Program-made: the position numbers and the translations under genes
Shown: positions 1 through 7,191 of the stretch, in pieces
Numbering within the stretch: the stretch's first letter is position 1
How the letters are laid out: each line of letters opens with the position of its first letter
The notes under the pieces: model-generated
What the model was told of the DNA's origin: nothing
The model's input: the letters and a program-made list of their open reading frames with translations, nothing else
Databases searched by the model: none
DNA from: Plantactinospora soyae
GTDB taxonomy: Bacteria; Actinomycetota; Actinomycetes; Mycobacteriales; Micromonosporaceae
Direction of reading: 5' to 3'
Assembly: GCF_014874095.1 (NCBI RefSeq)
Contig: NZ_JADBEB010000001.1
Span: forward strand, 9,300,001 to 9,364,000
DNA length: 64,000 nt

Positions 1-1
1 G

Positions 2-583
2 GTGCTGCTCAACGGCTCGGCGATCGGCTGGTACGGCGACACCGGCGACCGGCCGGTCGAGGAGGACGCGCCCGCCGGTGACGGATTCATGGCCGACCTG
101 TGCCGGGTCTGGGAGGCGGCGACCGCTCCCGCCGAGCAGGCCGGCGTCCGGGTGGTACGGCTGCGCAGCGGCCTGCCACTGGACCGGGCGGACGGCTTCC
201 TCAAGCCCCAGCTGCTGCCGTACCGGCTCGGTATCGCCGGCAAGTTCGGCAACGGTCGGCAGTGGATTCCCTGGATCTCGATCGCCGACTGGTTGGCGGC
301 GGTCTCCTTCCTGTTGGCCCGCGACGACATCGCCGGGGCGGTCAACGTCGTCGGCCCGGCGCCAGTCACCAACGCCGAGTTCACCCGGACGCTGGGCCGG
401 GCGCTGAACCGGCCCACCGTGATGCCGGTACCCGGAATCGCGCTGCGGATCCTGCTCGGCGAGATGTCGATCGAGGCGCTGCGCAGCCTTCGGGTACTGC
501 CCGGCGTGTTGAACCGGGCCGGGTTCCGGTTCGCGCATCCAGACCTGGGCGGGGCTCTCCAGGCAGCCCTCAAACGCGAATGA
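2..583 (+). CDS. TIGR01777-family NAD-dependent epimerase, C-terminal part
   Basis: This is the C-terminal 193 residues of an SDR-type epimerase of the TIGR01777 family; the N-terminal Rossmann region with the GxxGxxG motif lies before the window. The family signature S-A-I-G-W-Y-G-D is near the visible start, replacing the usual YxxxK segment, and the W-I-P-W-I-S-I-A-D block and the C-terminal DUF1731-like tail (A-G-F-R-F-x-H-P-D-L) are present. The substrate is not known for most members of the family. The GTG at position 2 is probably internal. The gene ends 78 bases before an unrelated secreted-protein gene. Confidence 0.85.
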   Translation: MLLNGSAIGWYGDTGDRPVEEDAPAGDGFMADLCRVWEAATAPAEQAGVRVVRLRSGLPLDRADGFLKPQLLPYRLGIAGKFGNGRQWIPWISIADWLAAVSFLLARDDIAGAVNVVGPAPVTNAEFTRTLGRALNRPTVMPVPGIALRILLGEMSIEALRSLRVLPGVLNRAGFRFAHPDLGGALQAALKRE

Positions 584-661
584 CCTTTTCGTCCGAATTG
601 AGCTGATTCGTCTTAGTAATCTCCTGAGAAGGCTCATGTCCTACCCCAACAGGAGATTCGC

Positions 662-1213
662 ATGAAAAGGACGTTCTTAGCCACCTGCCTGGCCGGCGTC
701 GCCGTGGCTGCGGCCGTCGGACTTCCCGCACCGGCATCCGCCGACGAGGGGACCACCACCGTCACCCTCAACGTCACCGCCTCCGGCGGGCTCACCATCA
801 CCGTCCCGGCGACGGCCAACCTGGGCAACGGCACCGAGGGCAGCACCATCTCCGGAAACCTGGGCCCGGTCACCGTACTGGACCAGCGTGCCCTGCTGAA
901 CGCGAGTTGGAACGCCACCGTCGTCGCCTCCGACTTCACCACCGGCGGGGGCACGGCTGCGGAGACGATCCCGGCAATCAACGTCCGGTACTGGTCCGGG
1001 CCCGCCACCGGCACCTCCGGGGAGGGCACCTTCACGCCGGGACAGCCGACCGCGGCCGACGCGGAGATCATCAACGTCCCGCAGACGGCGTTTACCCACA
1101 CCGGCGGTTCCGGCAACAACTTCGCTACCTGGAATCCCACCGTGCTGGTCGACGTGCCGGATGCGACCTCTGGCGGCACGTACACCGGGACGGTGACACA
1201 TTCGGTGCTCTGA
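662..1213 (+). CDS. WxL-like secreted surface protein
   Basis: This 183-residue protein has a clear Sec signal peptide (M-K-R-T then a hydrophobic core, cleavage after A-S-A near residue 27). The mature part is rich in Thr, Gly and Val with a beta-strand pattern and contains W-N-A-T-V-V-A-S-D-F and a terminal W-N-P-T-V-L-V-D-V-P motif followed by S-G-G-T-Y-T-G-T. These resemble the paired Trp motifs of WxL surface-domain proteins of Gram-positive bacteria, though the exact W-x-L spacing is degenerate. An AGGAG box at 651-655 lies 6 bases before the ATG. A DUF916-type gene follows 16 bases downstream, the usual partner of WxL proteins, which supports a peptidoglycan-bound surface role. No enzymatic function is suggested. 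Confidence 0.7.
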   Translation: MKRTFLATCLAGVAVAAAVGLPAPASADEGTTTVTLNVTASGGLTITVPATANLGNGTEGSTISGNLGPVTVLDQRALLNASWNATVVASDFTTGGGTAAETIPAINVRYWSGPATGTSGEGTFTPGQPTAADAEIINVPQTAFTHTGGSGNNFATWNPTVLVDVPDATSGGTYTGTVTHSVL

Positions 1214-1229
1214 CCGCGTCCGCCGATGG

Positions 1230-2252
1230 GTGCCGCTGGCCTGCGTCGCCGCCCTCGCCCTGGCGATGCCGGCGGCGCCGGCCTTCGGCGGTCGTGGCGG
1301 CCCGGTGCAACGGGATCCCGAGGCGTCCGGGCTCGGTCTCCAACTCCTGGACATCCCGCTCGCCCGGGTGAAGGATCCCCGGGCGCACGCGTACATCGTG
1401 GACCACGTCAAACCAGGGGCGAGCATCCAGCGCCGGGTCGAGGTCCGGAACACCTCGGGCGAGCACCAGAACGTCGAGTTGTACGCCGGCGCCGCCAAGG
1501 TCGAGAAGAGCGTCTTCACCGCGGTCGACGGTCGTGGCGGCAACGATCTCAGCGACTGGGTGACCTTGGACTCGGACCGGGTCGAACTGGCACCCGGAGC
1601 GAGGAAACGGGTACAGGTCACGGTCGCCGTGCCGGAGACCGCCCCGGCCGGTGAACGGTACGCGGCGATCTGGGCGCAGGTCACCAGCCCGACCAGGAAC
1701 GGCGGCGGCGTCACCCAGGTCCACCGGGTCGGCTTACGCATGTACCTCGACATCGGGATGGGCGGGGAGCCGCCGACCGACTTCCGGATCGACGGCATGG
1801 CGATCGTACCCGGACCCGGGAAATGGCCGGTGGTCACCGCGCGGGTGCACAACACCGGCGGGCGGGCCCTCGACATGGACGGAACCCTGCACCTGGCGAA
1901 CGACTCCGAGACGGTCCGGGCCGGCCCGTTCCGGGTCACCACCGGAGTGACCATCCTGCCGGGCCAGAGCGGCCAGGTCAGCACGTCGGTGGACCAACCG
2001 CTGGCCGCCGGCACCTGGACCGCGCGGCTGACCCTGAGCAGCGGAACCGTACGCCGCACCGCCGAGGCGGAGCTGACCCTGCCTGGCGTGGCCGAGAAGG
2101 CGAAATCGGGCGGGCCAGGTTGGCTGCTCTTCGCCCCGGGCGTCGGCGTGGCACTGCTCCTGTTCGCCGGGCTGCTCGGCTGGCGCCGACTCCGCCGGTC
2201 GCCCCGGCGGCGGTCCAATCCTGAACCAAGGAGCCGGCATTCAGTCAGCTAA
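1230..2252 (+). CDS. DUF916/WxL-partner membrane-anchored surface protein
   Basis: This 340-residue protein resembles the DUF916 peptidoglycan-binding partners of WxL proteins. A signal peptide (alternating L, A and V up to M-P-A-A-P-A-F-G) precedes two Ig-like beta domains. The first, at about residues 30-150, begins with a V-K-P-G-A-S-I-Q-R-R-V-E-V-R-N-T-S-G segment and includes a Y-A-A-I-W-A-Q-V strand. The second spans about residues 180-285. A hydrophobic helix near residues 300-320 is followed by a strongly basic tail, consistent with a single C-terminal membrane anchor. The start is a GTG; upstream in-frame sequence reaches a stop at 1194 without a better start, so the signal peptide may begin slightly differently. 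It is probably co-transcribed with the WxL-like gene. Confidence 0.75.
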   Translation: MPLACVAALALAMPAAPAFGGRGGPVQRDPEASGLGLQLLDIPLARVKDPRAHAYIVDHVKPGASIQRRVEVRNTSGEHQNVELYAGAAKVEKSVFTAVDGRGGNDLSDWVTLDSDRVELAPGARKRVQVTVAVPETAPAGERYAAIWAQVTSPTRNGGGVTQVHRVGLRMYLDIGMGGEPPTDFRIDGMAIVPGPGKWPVVTARVHNTGGRALDMDGTLHLANDSETVRAGPFRVTTGVTILPGQSGQVSTSVDQPLAAGTWTARLTLSSGTVRRTAEAELTLPGVAEKAKSGGPGWLLFAPGVGVALLLFAGLLGWRRLRRSPRRRSNPEPRSRHSVS

Positions 2253-2316
2253 CCCTGCTTAACAGCCGAAATAGCCAAAAAATGTGAGGAACTATGTAAA
2301 AGTAACTTCATCTTCC

Positions 2317-2366
2317 GTACCGGGCATAGCTCCGGTACCCGGGCCGACCTGTCCAGGTCGGCCCGG
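2317..2366 (+). terminator. Two adjacent perfect hairpins upstream of the LPVTG gene
   Basis: Two perfect inverted repeats abut. The first has 7-bp arms at 2317-2323 and 2332-2338 with an 8-base loop. The second has 13-bp arms at 2339-2351 and 2354-2366 with a very tight turn. They follow an AT-rich stretch (2253-2310) after the DUF916-type gene and precede the start at 2420. A terminator for the upstream pair is the simplest reading; a 5' leader attenuator for the sortase substrate gene is also possible. Confidence 0.5.
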
Positions 2367-2419
2367 CCCCGGAAGGTGATCCGCGCCGCGAGTCGGCGCC
2401 ACCAGGGCTGGAGGCAACG

Positions 2420-2869
2420 ATGACTGCGCAGGACCGGACCGGCCGACCGGAGAGCCCGACCCACCCGCGCCGGAGACCTCACCCCGGAGTGGCCCTGCTC
2501 ACCGGCCTGGCGATCGTCACCGCGCCGGTCGTCGCGGCCAGTTGGCCAGCCAGCCGGGCGGCGGTGAGCCAGGCCGCCCCCGCCCCGACATCACCCTCGG
2601 ACAGCGCTCCGGGAAGTGTCACCTTCCGCGTGACACCCGCGACACCGACCGCTCCGCCGACGCCGCAGCCCCCGACGCCCGAACCGACGCCGCAGCCCCC
2701 GACGCCCGAGCCGACGCCGTCCGGTGGCCATCTGCCGGTCACCGGCGGCGACCAGGTTCCCGGCTGGCTGCCGACCCTCGGGGCGCTGCTGGTGCTCGGC
2801 GGCGGCCTGACGATCGTCATCGCCCGCCGCTCGCGGCGCGCGTCGCCCGATTCCACCGGGCAGTACTGA
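2420..2869 (+). CDS. LPxTG-type cell-wall-anchored protein
   Basis: This 149-residue protein has a basic N-terminus, a hydrophobic export segment at residues 24-45, a Pro/Thr-rich stalk with repeated P-T-P-Q-P-P-T-P-E units at about 75-100, and a complete sorting signal: L-P-V-T-G-G near residue 107, a hydrophobic helix, then I-A-R-R-S-R-R. It is therefore a likely sortase substrate covalently linked to peptidoglycan, with almost no globular domain of its own. A GGAGG lies just upstream (G-G-A-G-G then caacg before ATG). It lies after the WxL-like and DUF916-type genes and may belong to the same surface assembly. No sortase gene is in the window. Confidence 0.75.
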   Translation: MTAQDRTGRPESPTHPRRRPHPGVALLTGLAIVTAPVVAASWPASRAAVSQAAPAPTSPSDSAPGSVTFRVTPATPTAPPTPQPPTPEPTPQPPTPEPTPSGGHLPVTGGDQVPGWLPTLGALLVLGGGLTIVIARRSRRASPDSTGQY

Positions 2870-2888
2870 CCTGACCGGGACGGCCGAC

Positions 2889-2922
2889 GGCCCTCGACTC
2901 CGTTCGAGCGGAGTCGAGGGCC
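2889..2922. terminator. Hairpin between convergent genes
   Basis: A 14-bp perfect stem (2889-2902 with 2909-2922) and 6-base loop lie 19 bases after the LPVTG gene and 15 bases before the end of the convergent minus-strand gene. There is no T-tract, as is usual in high-GC actinobacteria. It can serve both strands. Confidence 0.75.
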
Positions 2923-2937
2923 GGCCGGACCGGACCG

Positions 2938-3330
2938 TCAGCAGTCGCGCAACTCCGGGGACTGGTTACGGACCTGCGCGAGCGGCGAGACGAATCGCCG
3001 GTACGTCGCCCCGCCCACCGCCCCCGGTCTGAACGCGGCCACCCGGTGGCAGTTCTGGAACGCGAGTCGTACCCCGAAATGGTGCTCCAGACCACCGCGG
3101 ATCGCGTCGCTGGCCAGCGCGCGGAGCAGTTGACCCCGTTCCGCCTCGCTCGGTGGCGGTACGGCGTGGTCGGCGTAGTCGGCCGTGGTGGCGTGGGCTC
3201 GGGCCGACACCTCCGAGACCACCGCCCAGGCGTACGGCAGGGATCGGCGGACACAGTCGACGAACTCGTCGTCGTCGACCCGGCCGGCTTCGGCCCGCTC
3301 CAGCAGAGCGGCGGGTACGTCCAGGGACAT
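2938..3330 (-). CDS. Small conserved protein beside a CooC/ParA-like ATPase
   Basis: A 130-residue soluble protein beginning M-S-L-D-V-P-A-A-L-L-E-R-A with an acidic helix, a F-V-D-C-V-R-R-S-L-P-Y-A-W segment and a Cys at the C-terminus. It resembles a small conserved actinobacterial protein found next to ATP-binding proteins (the SCO5389 type, from memory and unverified). A strong AGGAGGAGA box precedes the ATG. It lies 80 bases downstream of the ATPase on the same strand, so the two are probably co-transcribed. No catalytic motif is visible and its function is unknown. Confidence 0.7.
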   Translation of the reverse strand: MSLDVPAALLERAEAGRVDDDEFVDCVRRSLPYAWAVVSEVSARAHATTADYADHAVPPPSEAERGQLLRALASDAIRGGLEHHFGVRLAFQNCHRVAAFRPGAVGGATYRRFVSPLAQVRNQSPELRDC

Positions 3331-3410
3331 CTCTTCTCCTCCTGTTGCGATTGGATGGGGATCGGTCCGGTACGGCTCGATCTGCTGCCGCCCGGATGGG
3401 CCGGTACGGA

Positions 3411-4388
3411 TCAGCGGACCGGCACCTGCGGGCCGGGTACGAATCCGGGGTCGACCTGTCCGGCCAGGTCCTCGCCGACCCGGTCGTTGGCCCAGGCGAC
3501 CGCGTTGCGCAGGTGGAACTCCACCGCGTGCCGCTGATATTCGGCCCAGTCCTTGACCTGGGCGTCGACGGTCGTCCGGAGCAGGTCCAGCGCCACCCGG
3601 TTCGCCGGCTCCAGCCCGCCGATCGGTTCCGGTGCGCCCCGCTCCGCGCCCTTGACGTAGCGGGACCGGGTCAGCCAGGTGAGCAGGTCGGCCCCGACGT
3701 GCTGGCGCAGGAAGTCGACGTCGGACGGGTCGTCGACCTTGTTGCCGACGACGAAGACCCGGACGCCGTAGTCGCGGGCGTAGCCGACGTACTGCCGGTA
3801 GACGCCGACGCTGCGCAGGGTCGGCTCGCAGACCAGGAAGGTGGCGTCGAACCGGGTGAACAGCCCGGAGGCGAACGAGTCGGCGCCGGCGGTCATGTCC
3901 ACCACGACGTACTCCCCCGGACCGTCGACCAGGTGGTTGAGCAGCAGTTCCACGGCGCCGACCTTGGCGTGGTAGCAGGACACCCCGAGGTCCTCGGCGC
4001 CGAACGGGCCGGTCACCGCGAGCCGGACGCCGCCGACCCGGCGGACCAGCGCGGCGTAGATCGGGTTGACGCCGTCGACCGGCAGGAACCGGGAGCCGTG
4101 GCCGGGCGGGGTGGTCTTGACCATCGCCGCGGCCGAGGAGATCCGGGGGTTCTCGCCGCGCAGGTACTCCTTGATCTCCCCGAGATGCTCGCCGAGCGCG
4201 GGCAGCCGGGCGGCCTCGGCCTCGGTCGCGCCGAGCGCGGCGCCGAGGTGCTGGTTGATGTCCGCGTCGATGGCGAGCAGCGGCGGTCGGCCGCCGCCGA
4301 CCGGGTCGGCCTCGGCCAGGTAACGGGCGAAGAGGGCGGCCAGGGTGGTCTTGCCACTGCCGCCCTTGCCGACGAACGAGATCTTCAC
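3411..4388 (-). CDS. CooC/MinD/ParA-like P-loop ATPase
   Basis: A 325-residue cytoplasmic ATPase of the SIMIBI (ParA/MinD/CooC) class. The deviant Walker A G-K-G-G-S-G-K-T-T is at residues 6-14, an L-A-I-D-A-D Walker A' element follows, and V-V-V-D-M-T-A-G-A-D is the Walker B region. V-G-N-K-V-D is the nucleotide-specificity motif. CooC relatives insert metals into enzymes and MinD relatives position cell components; nothing local identifies a client. The start chosen is the GTG at 4388 because a perfect AGGAGGA (4403-4397) lies 8 bases upstream. A longer reading to 4409 would translate that ribosome site. It is divergent from the GT-C-like gene at 4507. Confidence 0.8.
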   Translation of the reverse strand: MKISFVGKGGSGKTTLAALFARYLAEADPVGGGRPPLLAIDADINQHLGAALGATEAEAARLPALGEHLGEIKEYLRGENPRISSAAAMVKTTPPGHGSRFLPVDGVNPIYAALVRRVGGVRLAVTGPFGAEDLGVSCYHAKVGAVELLLNHLVDGPGEYVVVDMTAGADSFASGLFTRFDATFLVCEPTLRSVGVYRQYVGYARDYGVRVFVVGNKVDDPSDVDFLRQHVGADLLTWLTRSRYVKGAERGAPEPIGGLEPANRVALDLLRTTVDAQVKDWAEYQRHAVEFHLRNAVAWANDRVGEDLAGQVDPGFVPGPQVPVR

Positions 4389-4493
4389 GGTACGGGTCCT
4401 CCTGTGCACTCTGCGCCGTTAATCCAATTGGAAATCATTTCCATCAGATTCGTCAAGCCCGCCCGGTTGCTCGGCGTGTCGGCGCCAGGTTGG

Positions 4494-4499
4494 TAACCT
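4494..4499 (+). promoter_or_regulatory. Leaderless-type -10 box (TAACCT)
   Basis: TANNNT hexamer 7 bases before the GTG at 4507, with no Shine-Dalgarno sequence between them. This spacing puts transcription start at or next to the start codon. Confidence 0.55.
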
Positions 4500-4506
4500 G
4501 CGGCCC

Positions 4507-6354
4507 GTGCCGCTCTCCTCGTCCGCGCTCGCCGGGCCGACCCCGCAACCGTCGACGCCGCAGCCGCCGACCGCGCCACCCGCCGAACGTCCGCACCGGC
4601 GCCGGATCGACCTGCTCGTCGCGGTCGCCGCGATCGCCGTCGCGTTCTGGGTCACCAGCGGACTCTGGCTCGACCCGAACGGCCGGGCGATCACCGTCAA
4701 CTCCAGCGACCAGGCGCTGTTCGAATGGCTCCTCGCGTACGGCGCACACGCGCTCAGCCACGGCCAGAACCCGTTCTTCACCGACCTGGTGAACTCCCCG
4801 GACGGGGTCAACCTCGCGGTCAACACCTCGGTCACGGTGTACGCGGTCGTCTTCGCCCCGCTGACCTACCTGATCGGGCCACCGGCGACCTTCCTGGTGG
4901 TGCTCACCGCCAACCTCGCCGGCACCGCGTTCGGCTGGTACTGGCTGCTCTCCCGGCACCTCGTCCGCAGCACCCCGGCCGCCGTGCTCGGTGGACTGTT
5001 CATCGGGTTCGCGCCGGGCATGGTCGCGCACGCCAACGGCCACCTGAACTGGAGCGCCGGATGGGTGGCCCCGATGCTGCTCTGGGGCGTACTCCGGCTG
5101 CGCCAGCCCGGCCGGTGGCTGCGCAACGGGCTGCTGCTCGGCGTACTGGTCGCGGTGGCGTTCTCGATCGCCGCCGAGGGACTCTTCTTCACCGCACTCG
5201 CCTGCGGGGTGTTCCTCGGCACCTGGGCACTGGACCGGGGCCGGCGGGCCGAGGCCAGGGCCCTGCTGCCGAACTTCCTGCGCGGGCTCGGGGTCACCGC
5301 CGTGGTGGCGTTCGCGCTGCTGGCGTACCCGCTGTGGATGCACTTCCTCGGCCCGCAGCGGTTCCACGGCACCGGCTTCGATCCGGTCATCCACGCCGAG
5401 GACATCGCCGCGTACGGGGCGTACCCGCAGCGGACCCTGGCCGGACTCGTCGGGCTGGACACCTCGCTGGCGCCCAACCCGACCGAGGAGAACTCCTTCC
5501 TCGGGCTGCCGCTGCTGGTGCTCGCCGTGGCCTGTTTCGGCCTGCTGTGGCGACGCGCCGACCCGGTACGCCGGGCCACCCTGCGGGCGCTCGGGGTGAC
5601 CGCGCTGGTCTTCACCGTGCTCTCCTGGGGACCCCGGGTGAAGATCTTCGAGACGCACACCGACATCCCGCTGCCGTACTCCCTGCTCGGGCACCTGCCG
5701 GTGTTCAACGCGGCACTGCCGTCCCGGCTGGCCCTGGTCGTGGCTCCGGTCGTCGGGCTGCTGCTCGCCCACGCCGTCGACCTGCTCCGGAGCGTTCCGC
5801 TGTCCCGGCGGGCCCGAACCGGCTGGCTGGCCGCCTTCGCGGTGGCGCTGCTGCCGCTCCTTCCGACGACCCTGTTGACCGTGCACCGCGATCCGGTCCC
5901 GGAGTTCATCACCTCCGGCACCTGGCGGCAGTACGTCTCCCCCGGCGGCGTGCTGACCCCGCTGCCGCTGACCCTGGACCTGGCCCCGGACGGGCAGCGC
6001 TGGCAGGCGTACGCCCTGGCGCACCGGCAGGGCGAGTTCGCCATCCCGGCCGGCTTCTTCCTCGGGCCGGGCGGCCCGGACGGGCGCGGCCGGATCGGGC
6101 CGGTGCCCCGACCCACCGACGCGCTGCTGATGGAGGTCGCCCAGACCGGCGACGTGCCGACCATCACCGACGCCGACCGGGTCACCGCCCGGGCCGACCT
6201 GGCCTACTGGGGTGTCGAGCTGGTGGTGCTCACCCCCGAGGCGCACGGTGCGAAGTTCCCGATCCACTGGGAGGAACTGCTCGACGTCGGCACCGCGCTG
6301 TTCGGCGAGCCCGAGCGGGTCTCGGACGTCTGGCTCTGGCGGATCGCGCCCTGA
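4507..6354 (+). CDS. Polytopic membrane protein, GT-C glycosyltransferase-like
   Basis: A 615-residue integral membrane protein with a Pro-rich cytoplasmic start, about ten to eleven hydrophobic helices through residue 460, and a C-terminal soluble extracytoplasmic part. An early loop carries N-S-S-D-Q-A-L-F-E-W-L-L, the position of the acidic residue in GT-C enzymes, and a later loop carries H-A-N-G-H-L-N-W. The layout fits a polyprenyl-phosphate-sugar glycosyltransferase or YfhO-like protein, but donor and acceptor cannot be named. The GTG at 4507 follows a TAACCT -10 box (4494-4499) by 7 bases, so the transcript is probably leaderless. Confidence 0.65.
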   Translation: MPLSSSALAGPTPQPSTPQPPTAPPAERPHRRRIDLLVAVAAIAVAFWVTSGLWLDPNGRAITVNSSDQALFEWLLAYGAHALSHGQNPFFTDLVNSPDGVNLAVNTSVTVYAVVFAPLTYLIGPPATFLVVLTANLAGTAFGWYWLLSRHLVRSTPAAVLGGLFIGFAPGMVAHANGHLNWSAGWVAPMLLWGVLRLRQPGRWLRNGLLLGVLVAVAFSIAAEGLFFTALACGVFLGTWALDRGRRAEARALLPNFLRGLGVTAVVAFALLAYPLWMHFLGPQRFHGTGFDPVIHAEDIAAYGAYPQRTLAGLVGLDTSLAPNPTEENSFLGLPLLVLAVACFGLLWRRADPVRRATLRALGVTALVFTVLSWGPRVKIFETHTDIPLPYSLLGHLPVFNAALPSRLALVVAPVVGLLLAHAVDLLRSVPLSRRARTGWLAAFAVALLPLLPTTLLTVHRDPVPEFITSGTWRQYVSPGGVLTPLPLTLDLAPDGQRWQAYALAHRQGEFAIPAGFFLGPGGPDGRGRIGPVPRPTDALLMEVAQTGDVPTITDADRVTARADLAYWGVELVVLTPEAHGAKFPIHWEELLDVGTALFGEPERVSDVWLWRIAP

Positions 6355-6473
6355 CCGCCCGGTCATCGCACAGACCTCGGCTCGCTCCGACCCGCCGCGT
6401 CACAGTTCGCCCGTCGGCGCGGCGGGCGGCGGTGACTCCGACCACGTACCGGAGCGACCGGCCGGTAGCGAAC

Positions 6474-6479
6474 TAAGCT
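6474..6479 (+). promoter_or_regulatory. Leaderless-type -10 box (TAAGCT) of lipB
   Basis: TAAGCT ends 7 bases before the lipB GTG at 6487. The intervening GGGGAGC is too close to the start to be a normal ribosome site. Confidence 0.55.
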
Positions 6480-6486
6480 GGGGAGC

Positions 6487-7143
6487 GTGACCAGCACAGT
6501 TGCCGGATTGACCAGCGTCCGGGTCGGGACGATCGACTATCTGACCGGCTGGGACGAGCAGCGTCGGGTGCACGAGGCGGTGGTCGCCGGGAAGCGCCCC
6601 GACACCGTCCTGCTGCTCGAACATCCGAGCGTCTACACCGCCGGCAAGCGCACCGAACCCTGGGACCGGCCGATGGACGGTACCCCGGTGATCGACGTGG
6701 ACCGGGGCGGCAAGATCACTTGGCACGGGCCGGGACAGCTCGTCGGCTATCCGATCATCAAGCTGCCCGGGGCGGACAGCGGCCTGCCGGTGGACGTCGT
6801 CGCCTTCGTCCGGCGTACCGAGCAGATGCTCCAGGACGTCTGCGTCGAGCTGGGGCTGACCACCGCCGGCTTCGTCGAGGGCCGCAGCGGGGTCTGGGTA
6901 CCGGCCGACGAGCGGGGACCGGAACGCAAGGTGGCCGCCCTCGGCATCCGGGTGGCCCGGGGCGTGACCCAGCACGGCTTCTCGATCAACTGCGACTGTG
7001 ACCTGTCGGCGTACGACCGGATCGTCGCCTGCGGGCTACGGGACGTCGGCACCACCTCGCTGAGCGCCGAACTCGGCCGCCCGGTGACCGTCGCCGAGGT
7101 CCTCCCGGTGGTGGAACGCCACCTCCCGACTCTTCTTGGTTAG
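6487..7143 (+). CDS. lipB: Octanoyltransferase LipB
   Basis: LipB transfers the octanoyl group from octanoyl-ACP to the lipoyl-domain lysine of dehydrogenase E2 subunits and GcvH. The 218-residue protein is of normal length. It has the BPL/LplA fold motifs [28 protein letters not shown], the conserved Lys in [10 protein letters not shown], and the acyl-thioester Cys in I-V-A-C-G-L. Its TAG stop lies inside the palindromic repeat at 7139-7191. In most actinobacteria lipA follows directly; here a convergent tRNA-synthetase gene intervenes. Confidence 0.95.
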   Translation: MTSTVAGLTSVRVGTIDYLTGWDEQRRVHEAVVAGKRPDTVLLLEHPSVYTAGKRTEPWDRPMDGTPVIDVDRGGKITWHGPGQLVGYPIIKLPGADSGLPVDVVAFVRRTEQMLQDVCVELGLTTAGFVEGRSGVWVPADERGPERKVAALGIRVARGVTQHGFSINCDCDLSAYDRIVACGLRDVGTTSLSAELGRPVTVAEVLPVVERHLPTLLG

Positions 7144-7191
7144 GAAGGGCCCCTTCTTCTACAAAAAACGATAAGAAGGGGCCCTTCCTTT
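7139..7191. repeat. Palindromic GGGCCC-arm repeat, copy 1
   Basis: A 17-bp perfect stem (7142-7158 with 7173-7189) and a 14-base A-rich loop. It fills the whole 47-base space between the lipB stop and the convergent aspS stop and overlaps the lipB TAG codon. It probably acts as a bidirectional terminator. Three related copies occur at 25878, 49535 and 51158. Confidence 0.85.
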
